Shown: piece after piece, positions 33,826 to 43,772 of the stretch
How positions within the stretch are numbered: position 1 is the first letter of the stretch
How the letters are laid out: each line of letters opens with the position of its first letter
Assembly (NCBI GenBank): GCA_965215345.1
Contig: CBDCDL010000002.1
Location: forward strand, 1,860,001-1,924,000
Origin: CATQHW01 sp965215345
GTDB taxonomy: Bacteria; Spirochaetota; Spirochaetia; SZUA-6; Bin103
Reading direction: 5' to 3'
Length of the DNA stretch: 64,000 nucleotides
Notes under the pieces: model-generated
Told to the model about the DNA's origin: nothing
Databases searched by the model: none
What the model saw: the letters and a program-made list of their open reading frames with translations, nothing else
Translations under genes and position numbers: made by a program

Positions 33826-35598
33826 TTGGTCACGGAGTTGCGCCTGCGCCGGTACGGCGCCACGACGGATGGCGCCAACAGCATCGAGGCGTTTCGCCGG
33901 CTCGCCGCCGACGCGTCCGGCCGCGAGGACGTGACCGTGCTGTTCGGGGGCGGTACCCACGTGCTGGGGGATGCCAGCGGCATGGACGAGTTCGAGCGCT
34001 TCATGCACTCGGCGCTGCCCGGCATGAACTGGGCCGACCCGCCCGACTACGCCCCCTATCCGTTCGGGACGGCGATGTGCTTCGACTCCTGCCGGAACCT
34101 CACCGTCGACGGCGAGGGGGCCGTCCTGCTGATGCGCGGCTTCACCCGGCCCGCGCGCTTCCTCAACTGCACCGGGGTGCTGACCGTCCGCAACCTGACG
34201 ATCGACTGGGACCGCCCCTTCTACTCGATCGGCGAAATCGTGGCCGCGCGCCCCGAGGCCGCCGGCGAGGAGGGCGGCTATCTCGACGTTCGCGTGTTCG
34301 ACGAGTTTCCGGTGTCCGGTGGCGAGCCCGTGCACATCTTCCAGGAGTACGAGCCCGGCACCCTGCGGCCGATGCGGCGCGAGTTCATGGGTCTGGAGTC
34401 CAGCGAGCTCGTCGCTCCGCAGACCTTGCGCCTCTACATGAAACGGCGATTCCAGGTCGAGCCCGGAAACGCGGCCTGTCTGCGGCACCCCCACTACTGT
34501 TTCAACAACTTCGATTTCTCCCACAACGAAGAGATCGTCCTCACCGATGTCACCGTCCACGGCAGCGGCGGTTTCGCCTTCGGCGGCAGCCACAACCGCG
34601 ACGTCACCGCCACGCGCGTGCGCATCGTCCCGAGGCCGGGAACCAAGCGGATGATGTCCAGCAACCACGACGGCATGAGCTTCAGTGCGGGCCGCGGCAC
34701 CGTCACCTACCGGAGATGCTCGTTCGAGGGGATGGGCGACGACTGTGCCGGTGCCTCGGGGGACTCCGGGCGCCATGCCTACGTGCGGGAGGTGCTCGAC
34801 ACGCACACGCTGGTCGCGTACTTCAAGAACTACCACCACGTGCAGGTGTCGGGTAACTCCCACTGCCCGTTGCCGGGCGAGGGCCTGCTGTTCACCAACC
34901 TGGAGGGCTCGAACCTCGACTACTGGAGCGGGACGGTACAGGCCTCCTCCCTCGATCCCGGCACCGGAGTGATGAGGATCACCCTCGCCGAACGCATCCC
35001 GGACACCGTGGCGCCGAACCACGTCTTCAACAACACCAGCTACTCCTACCGGCTGCGCTACGACGGATGCTACTTCGGTCCCAATCGCAGCCGGGGCGCC
35101 ATCACGTCGACCAGCGACGTGCTGATCGAGAACTGCCGCTTCGACCGTTCCGGGGGCACCGGCACCTATGTCTCCACCGAGCTGTACTGGGAGGTGAGCC
35201 GCGGCCGGCGCGACATCACGATCCGCAACAACACCTACCACGACTGCGGCAAGGCGGCGGGAAACATGGGCGCCCACGCCATCGCGGTCGACGCCACCGG
35301 CTTCCGCCTGTACGGCCACGAGGACGACTTCGGGCCGGCGGGATTCCACCGCAACATCCTGATCGAGGGCAACACCATCGCCGGCGACGGCGTGGCCATC
35401 AGCCTCTGCTCGGCGGAGGACGTGGTGGTGCGCGACAACCGGATCGAAGGAACGAATCCGGCGATTACCCTGCACAACTGCCGCAACGTCCGTATCGAGG
35501 GAAATGACCTGCCGGCAGGGGCAGGGGCTGCCGAGGCGGCGGTGAGGATCGGCAGCGGATGTGACCCGCGATCCGTCACCGTCAACGGACGTCCCTGA
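33826..35598 (+). CDS. Right-handed parallel beta-helix protein, possibly GH110-like
   Basis: The ~590-residue protein is built of beta-helix coils: NCTGVLTVRNLTIDWDRPF, HNEEIVLTDVTVHGSGGFAF, TSTSDVLIENCRFDRSGG, RRDITIRNNTYHDCG, NILIEGNTIAGDG and VVVRDNRIEG. The IDWDRPFYSIGEIVA segment and overall order recall GH110 alpha-1,3-galactosidases, but I cannot confirm the catalytic acids. No signal peptide is visible. The start is uncertain; TTG 33826 has GGAG eight bases upstream and directly precedes the first strand (TELRLRRYGA). It probably binds or cleaves a polysaccharide. Confidence 0.7.
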   Translation: MVTELRLRRYGATTDGANSIEAFRRLAADASGREDVTVLFGGGTHVLGDASGMDEFERFMHSALPGMNWADPPDYAPYPFGTAMCFDSCRNLTVDGEGAVLLMRGFTRPARFLNCTGVLTVRNLTIDWDRPFYSIGEIVAARPEAAGEEGGYLDVRVFDEFPVSGGEPVHIFQEYEPGTLRPMRREFMGLESSELVAPQTLRLYMKRRFQVEPGNAACLRHPHYCFNNFDFSHNEEIVLTDVTVHGSGGFAFGGSHNRDVTATRVRIVPRPGTKRMMSSNHDGMSFSAGRGTVTYRRCSFEGMGDDCAGASGDSGRHAYVREVLDTHTLVAYFKNYHHVQVSGNSHCPLPGEGLLFTNLEGSNLDYWSGTVQASSLDPGTGVMRITLAERIPDTVAPNHVFNNTSYSYRLRYDGCYFGPNRSRGAITSTSDVLIENCRFDRSGGTGTYVSTELYWEVSRGRRDITIRNNTYHDCGKAAGNMGAHAIAVDATGFRLYGHEDDFGPAGFHRNILIEGNTIAGDGVAISLCSAEDVVVRDNRIEGTNPAITLHNCRNVRIEGNDLPAGAGAAEAAVRIGSGCDPRSVTVNGRP

Positions 35599-35652
35599 AG
35601 GGGCGGCATGCTGCCCGTGCGGCTCACCTACGGCCACGGGCAGGACCTCTGC

Positions 35653-36813
35653 TCAAGGGAGCTCGGTACCCTCGCTCATGATCGCCAGGCTACGCTGGTA
35701 GGCGAAGAGCCGGCCTTTCCTTCGGCCGGTGATCTCGAGAGCGATGCGCAGGCGCTCCAGCTCTCGCATGGCTGCTGCGACCGTGGGAGCGGAGAGTACG
35801 GTTTCCGTGGTCGCTTGCCGGAGGGACGTGATCGGCCGCTGGCAGAGGACCCGGTGCAGGCGGAGCACCGAACCGGCGGCACGCGCTTCCTGCTCGATCC
35901 GCTCCCGGTCTTTCCGGAACAGATCGTCAAGGCGCATCGCGGTAGATACCGCAACTCCGGCGGTCTGTGCCACGCCCTCGAGGAAGAAGCGCAGCCAGGC
36001 TTCCCAGTCACCGCCACGCCTGATGCCGTCCAGGAGCTCGTAGTAGTCCTGACGACGCTCCTTGAAGTACAGGCTCAGGTAGAGCAGCGGCTCCTTCAGC
36101 ACGCGGTGGTGGCAGAGCAGCAGCGTGATCAGCAGCCGTCCGACGCGGCCGTTGCCGTCCAGGAAGGGATGGATGGTCTCGAACTGCGCGTGGGCCAGTC
36201 CCGCTTTCACCACGGCGGGCAGCTCCGGGGCCGGGGCATGCAGAAAGCGTTCGAGGTCTGACATGCAGTCGCCGACCGCGTGCGCGGGCGGCGGAACGAA
36301 GGCTGCGTTCCCTGGGCGGGAGCCGCCGATCCAGTTCTGTGATCTCCGGAAGTGCCCGGGGTCCATGCCGCTGCCTCGGCCGCGCCGCATCAGCACCCCA
36401 TGGATCTCCCGGATCAGGCGATTGGATAGCGGAAAGCCGCCTTGAAGCCGGCTGAGGCCGTGCTCCAGCGCCGCCACGTAGTTGGACACCTCGACCACGT
36501 CGTCCGCCGGTACGCTGTCCGCTTCGGTGAGCTCGAACAACAGCAGATCGGAGAGCGAGGACTGCGTGCCCTCGATCTGGGAGGAGAGGACCGCCTCCTT
36601 GCGCACGTAGCCGTAGAGGAACATGCCGGTGTCGGGGAGCACCGTGGCCAAGCCGTCCAGGCGGCCCAGCATCAGCAGCGCCTGTTCCAGCCCCGGCTGC
36701 AGGGGTCCGAGATCGAGCGGCGGTGTCGGCGGTAGTGGGTTCGGCATGAAGGCACGAACCTGCTCACCGCCGGCGGTCGTGATCTCGTATCGCCCTGTCT
36801 CGCCGCGTCTCAT
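35653..36813 (-). CDS. Fic family protein (AMP transferase type)
   Basis: The 386-residue protein has the canonical Fic motif HPFLDGNGRVGR at about 215-226. The N-terminal inhibitory helix motif SSQIEG (about 77-82) matches the (S/T)xxxE(G/N) of self-inhibited class II Fic enzymes. RLIREIHGVLM and GHFRRSQNWIGG are typical of this group, and the C-terminal part resembles a winged helix (ITSLRQATTETVLSAPTVAA). It should transfer AMP to a protein hydroxyl, held inactive by its own helix. ATG 36813 has AGGAA upstream; reading further upstream would pass through a tandem repeat. Confidence 0.92.
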   Translation of the reverse strand: MRRGETGRYEITTAGGEQVRAFMPNPLPPTPPLDLGPLQPGLEQALLMLGRLDGLATVLPDTGMFLYGYVRKEAVLSSQIEGTQSSLSDLLLFELTEADSVPADDVVEVSNYVAALEHGLSRLQGGFPLSNRLIREIHGVLMRRGRGSGMDPGHFRRSQNWIGGSRPGNAAFVPPPAHAVGDCMSDLERFLHAPAPELPAVVKAGLAHAQFETIHPFLDGNGRVGRLLITLLLCHHRVLKEPLLYLSLYFKERRQDYYELLDGIRRGGDWEAWLRFFLEGVAQTAGVAVSTAMRLDDLFRKDRERIEQEARAAGSVLRLHRVLCQRPITSLRQATTETVLSAPTVAAAMRELERLRIALEITGRRKGRLFAYQRSLAIMSEGTELP

Positions 36814-36828
36814 TCGGTTCCTGCCAAC

Positions 36829-36870
36829 CGGAGCACTGTGCACGGAGCATTGTGCTCGGAGCACTATGCA
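36829..36870. repeat. Three 14-base tandem repeats in the fic leader
   Basis: The units are CGGAGCACTGTGCA, CGGAGCATTGTGCT and CGGAGCACTATGCA, back to back, ending 15 bases upstream of the fic start. The spacing is exact and substitutions are few, which suggests iterated protein-binding sites or a leader RNA element rather than random sequence. Confidence 0.8.
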
Positions 36871-36878
36871 GGAAACCT

Positions 36879-36899
36879 TCATTAGCTGACAGCTAATGA
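36879..36899. promoter_or_regulatory. Perfect palindrome upstream of fic
   Basis: TCATTAGCTG, one central A, then CAGCTAATGA form a perfect 21-base dyad in an A/T-rich patch. It lies just beyond the tandem repeats and is a probable operator near the fic promoter. Bases 36900-37024 hold no gene. Confidence 0.55.
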
Positions 36900-37024
36900 A
36901 AGGAAATGGTCACTTTCTTGCAATACGGGTTGACGAACCGTTGACGCACCCTGTCTCGCGCTGCGCCGTCAGAGGCTTGCCTGATGATACGGGAGTGACG
37001 ATCTTGTGGACCCGTGTTCTACGT

Positions 37025-37108
37025 TGCCCGGAAGAGGACTCGAACCTCCACAGCCTTGCGGCCACTAGACCCTGAACCTAGCGTGTCTACCAATTTCACC
37101 ATCCGGGC
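37025..37108 (-). tRNA. tRNA-Leu (anticodon CAG)
   Basis: On the minus strand the 84-base sequence folds with acceptor GCCCGGA/TTCCGGGC, D-loop AATTGGTAGAC, anticodon arm CTAGG-TTCAGGG-TCTAG (anticodon CAG), a long variable arm (GGCCGCAAGGCTG), and T-arm with GGTTCGAGTCC. The long variable arm marks a type II tRNA. CCA is not encoded. Bases 37109-37306 hold no gene. Confidence 0.95.
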
Positions 37109-37306
37109 CGGGACGACAGGATAGGAAGTGAACCGCCTCGATGTCAACGGTGCGCAGGCCGCCAAGGCCACCACGGCGACTCGACGCCGAACGCCGGCAT
37201 GCGGTAGCCTCCGTGGCTCGACGGCGCCGAGACCGGCTCTGCCGGGCGACGCGTCGGGCAAATCCAGATACAGCAGCAGCAGGGACATACCTCGCAAGGG
37301 AGCAGC

Positions 37307-38716
37307 ATGATCGGGATCGGACTCGATTTTGGCACCACCAACAGCACGCTCGCCGTCTGGGAGGCGGACCGCATCACCTACATCGATCTGGACGCGGCGG
37401 CGGCCAACCCCAGGATCATGCCTTCGGCGCTGTATCTGGACCGCGCCATGGGGCGCTCGGTGGGTACCGCGGCGATCGACCGCTACCTCGGCGACAACCG
37501 CGGGCGGATCGTCCGCCTGAAGCGGGTCAAGGTGGGCCAGATCGCCATGACCTTCAGCACGACCGACTCGCAGCGCGCAGGCCACGGACGCGGCGACACC
37601 ACGCGCGTCCATCAGGTGTCTGGCTATGACGACACCGAGTTGCCCGGGCGGCTGTTCCGGGGACTGAAGAGCTTCCTCGGCGTGGCCGATCAGAGCCGCT
37701 TCAAGGTGTTTCACCGCAGTTTTCACATCGTGGCCCTGGTCACGCTCATCCTGGCCGAGATCCGCTCGGTCCTGGAGCGGGCCGGGTACGATGTCGGCCG
37801 CGGCATCCACATCGGCCGTCCGGTGCGCTACGTCGGCGGCAACGGCGCCAACGACGTCGCCGCGAAGCGGATGACCACCGCATGCCAGAACGCCGGCTTC
37901 GATGATGTCGTGTTCTACCCGGAACCGGTTGCGGCCGGCTTGAGCTATCTGCGGGCGGCTTCCGCGCAGCCCGAACACCTGCTCACCTTCGATTTCGGCG
38001 GCGGCACTCTCGACCTGTGCCTGCTGTCCACGCGCAACGGCGGCTTCGAGGTGGTGGCCACGCGCGGGCTGCCGATCGGCGGCAATCACATCGACCAGCA
38101 GATCATGCGCAACGTCATCTTCCCGGAGCTCGGCGAGGGGTGCCCGGTGAAGAGCTCGCTGTCGCGGCCGGAGGCCGACTCGGTGTTCCCGTTCTACCGC
38201 TACCAGGACTACCTGCTGAACTGGCAGACCTCCTACATGTCGAACCGCCCGGAGCTCATGGAGAGCATTCTTGCCGGCATCCAGTCCGGTCCCGATGCGC
38301 GCCGCAGGCTGACCCGGCTCTGGAAGCTGATCCGCGGCAACGCCGTGTACGCCTTGCTGAGCGCCACGGAGGCCGCCAAGGCCGAGCTGTCCGAGCGGGA
38401 GGCGACGGAGATCCGCCTTGACGAGATCGACCTTCGCCTGCCGTTCGATCGCGTCCGCCTGGAGCGGGTGCTGGAGCCGATCATGGACCGGGTCGATGCA
38501 ACCGCCCAGGCGCTGCTCGCCGACGCCGGCATCGATGCCGATGAAGTCGATCAGGTCGTCTGCACGGGCGGTTCTTCTCAGCTCGTGCCGGTGCAGCGCT
38601 GGCTGGCCGAGGTCTTTCCCGGCCGTGTGGAGGACTTCGACTACTACCGGAGCATCGCCGGCGGGCTGGCGATCGCCAACGCGTGCGAGAGAGAGCTGGC
38701 GGCCGTCCAGCTCTAG
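37307..38716 (+). CDS. Compact Hsp70-family ATPase (YegD-like)
   Basis: The 469-residue protein carries the actin/Hsp70 ATPase motifs: phosphate-1 GIGLDFGTTNSTLAVW at the start, the HIGRPVRY strand, phosphate-2 LTFDFGGGTLDLCL near residue 230, and the adenosine motif VVCTGGSSQLVPV near residue 420. It ends at the ATPase domain, with no peptide-binding domain or lid, as in YegD-type proteins. A role as a stand-alone ATPase or specialised chaperone is inferred. ATG 37307 follows AAGGGAG. The stop overlaps the convergent gene by four bases. Confidence 0.88.
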   Translation: MIGIGLDFGTTNSTLAVWEADRITYIDLDAAAANPRIMPSALYLDRAMGRSVGTAAIDRYLGDNRGRIVRLKRVKVGQIAMTFSTTDSQRAGHGRGDTTRVHQVSGYDDTELPGRLFRGLKSFLGVADQSRFKVFHRSFHIVALVTLILAEIRSVLERAGYDVGRGIHIGRPVRYVGGNGANDVAAKRMTTACQNAGFDDVVFYPEPVAAGLSYLRAASAQPEHLLTFDFGGGTLDLCLLSTRNGGFEVVATRGLPIGGNHIDQQIMRNVIFPELGEGCPVKSSLSRPEADSVFPFYRYQDYLLNWQTSYMSNRPELMESILAGIQSGPDARRRLTRLWKLIRGNAVYALLSATEAAKAELSEREATEIRLDEIDLRLPFDRVRLERVLEPIMDRVDATAQALLADAGIDADEVDQVVCTGGSSQLVPVQRWLAEVFPGRVEDFDYYRSIAGGLAIANACERELAAVQL

Positions 38717-39264
38717 CGCTCGCGGTCGGGCGCGGACTCGTCGGCTTCCTCTGCGGCCGTTTCGGCGGCTTCCGCCCGCAGGAGGTCGGTCACGTTGCGG
38801 TAGCCGCCCAGGTCCAGCTCCTCGAAATCGGTGCGTGCGCGGACGGCGTTCAGGATCGCCTCGAACGACTCGAACTCGTCGGAGAGCTCCACGAGCTGGT
38901 CCTGGTCGGCCCGGTAGAGGAAGACGCTGCGGCGTCGCCCGTTGGTGGCAAGCCCGGCGCGGGTCAGTTCCTTCCAGCGCACGACGGCCTGCTCCTCGCC
39001 CATGAAGTCCAGCTCGATCCGGTCGTCGAACAGCCGCAGCCGGTTGCGGAACTGCTTCGACAGGTAGCGGAGCACGCGGTAGCCGATCAGGCCGACCGGC
39101 GCGACGCCGATCAGTACCGGCCAGGCCTCGGCGAACAGGGCGACCGCCACGATGACCGCGATCAAACCCGGAGGCAGCAGCAGGGGCACCAGGGCGCGCG
39201 GATTGGAGCGGAGCGTGATGCGGGACTGCAGGAGCGCGGCTTCGTTCGCGGGCACGGCGTCCAT
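38713..39264 (-). CDS. Hypothetical membrane protein with PH-like cytoplasmic domain
   Basis: The 183-residue protein has a short start and a hydrophobic hairpin (ALVPLLLPPGLIAVIVAVALF and VLIGVAPVGLIGY). A soluble part follows (RLFDDRIELDFMGEEQAVVRWKEL, with a bPH/YcxB-like pattern), then an acidic Glu/Ala-rich tail. It should be an inner-membrane protein with the domain in the cytoplasm. I do not recognise a specific family or pathway. It is convergent with the Hsp70-like gene and divergent from the pyrophosphatase gene. Confidence 0.65.
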   Translation of the reverse strand: MDAVPANEAALLQSRITLRSNPRALVPLLLPPGLIAVIVAVALFAEAWPVLIGVAPVGLIGYRVLRYLSKQFRNRLRLFDDRIELDFMGEEQAVVRWKELTRAGLATNGRRRSVFLYRADQDQLVELSDEFESFEAILNAVRARTDFEELDLGGYRNVTDLLRAEAAETAAEEADESAPDRER

Positions 39265-39327
39265 CTTACGGGCGTGGCGAGCCTGCGGGGAAGGTCAGGC
39301 GGATATCCGGGATGGGTGCCGCTTCGC

Positions 39328-39344
39328 TATAATAGTGCTATACT
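39328..39344 (+). promoter_or_regulatory. Candidate -10 elements for the pyrophosphatase gene
   Basis: TATAAT (39328-39333), a consensus -10, and TATACT (39339-39344) stand 56-67 bases before the hppA start in otherwise GC-rich sequence. No consensus -35 is visible at 17 bases, so activator or extended-promoter use is possible. Confidence 0.45.
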
Positions 39345-39399
39345 TGAAGTAGCGTTGCCGCGGCGCGGCGCTGCCAAACCCCTCCCGCAAGGACATTCG

Positions 39400-41697
<2,298 letters not shown>

Positions 41698-41709
41698 CGC
41701 CGCACGCGC

Positions 41710-42372
41710 TCATTCCAGGCGGTAGCCGCGGCCGCGAACGGTGACGATCAACCGCCCGGCCATGGGCCGGGCGGTGTCCGCCGGTTCCGCGACCGCCGCC
41801 AGGTGGCGCCGCAGCGCGGTGACGTGCATGTCCACCGCGCGGCTGCGGCGGACCGGCGGCCGCCCCCAGATCGCGTAGAACAGGGCATCGCGCGTTACCG
41901 TCGAGCCGCGGTTCGCAAGCAGCATGCGCATGACCTCCGCTTCCTGCGCGCCCAGCCAGACCGTGCCCGCCGGTCCCGAGAGCGTCCGCCCCAGCAGACG
42001 CAGGGCGCGGCCGTCGCCGAACCGGGTGGCCGGCTCCGCGGCGCCGATGATGCGCAGCGCGCGCAACTCCAACTCCTCCGGCGTCCAAGGATCGCGCAGG
42101 TAGTCGGCACAGCCGGCCACGAACAAGCGCGGCAGCTCGGTGTCAGGGCCGAAGGCGATCAACGGCCAGGCGGGCTGAATCGGCCCCGTGAGCAGGGGCT
42201 CTGCGGCCTCGGCCGGCATCACGGCGGCCACATAGCGGGGGTCGCGCGGCGCGGGGGGCTCTTCGACAAGGTCGAGAGCGAAACCCCTGATACGCCGGGA
42301 ATAGGCGTCCATGCGCGCAGCGAGCGCGCCCGACGATGCCATCAGGCAGATTCGCGGCGGATCCCCAACCAT
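41710..42372 (-). CDS. OmpR-type winged-helix transcription regulator with degenerate receiver
   Basis: The C-terminal ~95 residues form an OmpR/PhoB winged helix: VWLGAQEAEVMRMLLANRGS, VTRDALFYAIWG, VDMHVTALRRHL and LIVTVRGRGYRLE. The N-terminal ~120 residues are receiver-sized, but I see no phospho-acceptor Asp in the usual strand-3 position or the acidic pair at the start. Phosphorylation control is therefore doubtful. No sensor kinase is adjacent. It is convergent with hppA, 12 bases away, and divergent from the znuA-like gene. Confidence 0.8.
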   Translation of the reverse strand: MVGDPPRICLMASSGALAARMDAYSRRIRGFALDLVEEPPAPRDPRYVAAVMPAEAAEPLLTGPIQPAWPLIAFGPDTELPRLFVAGCADYLRDPWTPEELELRALRIIGAAEPATRFGDGRALRLLGRTLSGPAGTVWLGAQEAEVMRMLLANRGSTVTRDALFYAIWGRPPVRRSRAVDMHVTALRRHLAAVAEPADTARPMAGRLIVTVRGRGYRLE

Positions 42373-42566
42373 GCCATGTCCACAGACGCCCGACAGAGCA
42401 CGCCTCGGTCGTAGCCAGCCGCGAGACGTGCGTCATGAAGGCGACGCCATCCTTGACGGATGTGCCGGTCGCGTTACCGCTCATCTTAAACTCGGATGAA
42501 TCGCCCCGTCCATCCGTCCGTTAGCGGGTGCCAGCAGGGAGAAGTACGAACCGAGCGAGCACGCTC

Positions 42567-42595
42567 TTGACATGATAATGGATTATCGTTATCAT
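42567..42595 (+). promoter_or_regulatory. Promoter with Zur-box-like dyad for the zinc-binding protein gene
   Basis: TTGACA (42567-42572), a 17-base spacer and TATCAT (42590-42595) make a near-consensus promoter. ATGATAA (42572-42578) and TTATCAT (42589-42595) form a dyad covering spacer and -10, as in Fur/Zur-family operators. A zinc-loaded Zur would block polymerase. The -10 ends only seven bases before the ATG, so the transcript would be leaderless or nearly so. Confidence 0.7.
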
Positions 42596-42602
42596 AGGAA
42601 CT

Positions 42603-43565
42603 ATGAGACATCGGAAGATATGGACGTTCGTCGTTGCCGCAATGGCGCTGGCCGGCACGCTGGCCCATGCGGAGGCCCAAATGAAGGAGCCGGCGGTGGA
42701 TCCCCTGCCGGTCGTGGCGACCACCAACATCGTCGGCGACGTCGTCGCCAGGGTCGGCGGTGACCGCCTGTCGCTGTACGTGATGCTGCCGCGCGGGGCC
42801 GACCCGCACGCGTTTCGGGCGACCTCCCGTGACGCTCGCCAGGCAGCGGATGCGGCCGTCGTGTTCATCAACGGCGCGGGGCTGGAAGCGGGCTTCTTCG
42901 GAGACCTGATCGAGAACGCGGAGCCGCGCTTGGTCGTCGATCTTACCGCCCATCTGAGCCTCCGGCGCATGGAGGACGAGCATAAGGACGAGCACGACCA
43001 CGACGAGGATGAGCACGGCCACGACCACGGCGAGTTCGACCCGCACGTGTGGATGGACCCGACCCTGGTCGCCGCCTGGGCTGAGGAGATCGCGGAAGCC
43101 CTCGCCGGGGTCGATCCCGACTACGGCGCCCATTATGCGGAGCGCGCGCACGCGTTTGCCGGAGAGCTGCATGCGCTGGACGCGTGGGTACGGGAACGGG
43201 TGGCCGCCATTCCGCGGGACCGGCGGATCCTGGTCACCGACCACGACGTATTCGGCTACTTCGCCGACCGCTACGGGTTCACCGTCCTCGACACCATCAT
43301 TCCCGGGTTCTCAACGGTGTCCGAGCCGTCCGCGCGCCATCTGGCGGGCCTGCGCGAAGCGATCGCCGAGCACGGGGTGCCTGCGATCTTCGTGGGCCTG
43401 ACGGTGAGTTCGCATGTGGCACAGGTGATCGCCGACGATCTGGGGATCGAGGTGGTCTCGGTGTACACCGGGTCGTTGAGCGAGCCGGACGGTCCGGCGG
43501 CCACGTACCAGGACTTCATCCGTACCAACGTCGATCGCATCGTCGCCGCACTTGCGGGGAGCTGA
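42603..43565 (+). CDS. Zinc/manganese ABC transporter substrate-binding protein (ZnuA-like)
   Basis: The 320-residue cluster A-I binding protein has a signal sequence (MRHRKIWTFVVAAMALAGTLAHA). LPVVATTNIVGDVV opens the fold. Metal-ligand histidines are visible in GADPHAF (His69) and FDPHVWMDP (His148), plus the later VTDHDVFGYFADRYG region. A His/Asp/Glu-rich loop at about 124-143 is the mark of zinc-specific ZnuA proteins. With the Zur-like operator, zinc is the likely ligand. Permease and ATPase genes (znuB, znuC) are not in the window. Confidence 0.9.
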   Translation: MRHRKIWTFVVAAMALAGTLAHAEAQMKEPAVDPLPVVATTNIVGDVVARVGGDRLSLYVMLPRGADPHAFRATSRDARQAADAAVVFINGAGLEAGFFGDLIENAEPRLVVDLTAHLSLRRMEDEHKDEHDHDEDEHGHDHGEFDPHVWMDPTLVAAWAEEIAEALAGVDPDYGAHYAERAHAFAGELHALDAWVRERVAAIPRDRRILVTDHDVFGYFADRYGFTVLDTIIPGFSTVSEPSARHLAGLREAIAEHGVPAIFVGLTVSSHVAQVIADDLGIEVVSVYTGSLSEPDGPAATYQDFIRTNVDRIVAALAGS

Positions 43566-43772
43566 CGGTCTGCGCCGCTGCTGCCGCCGCCGGATCGGCG
43601 AGTTGTCCGGCGGCCGGCGGCAGCGCGTGTTTCATTGCCTGCGCGCTCGCCCAGCAGCCGCTACACGAGACCCACGGACGCCGTTGACGCCATGAACTTG
43701 TGGTCCGGGTTCCACGGCGTAGGGATCGACGCCAAGATTTCGGTGCTCGCACCGCCGCACCAGGAGAACTAT

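Noticed and set aside
37025..37108. tRNA-Leu as an integration site
   Set aside because: No duplicated tRNA 3' end, integrase or mobile gene set was found nearby.
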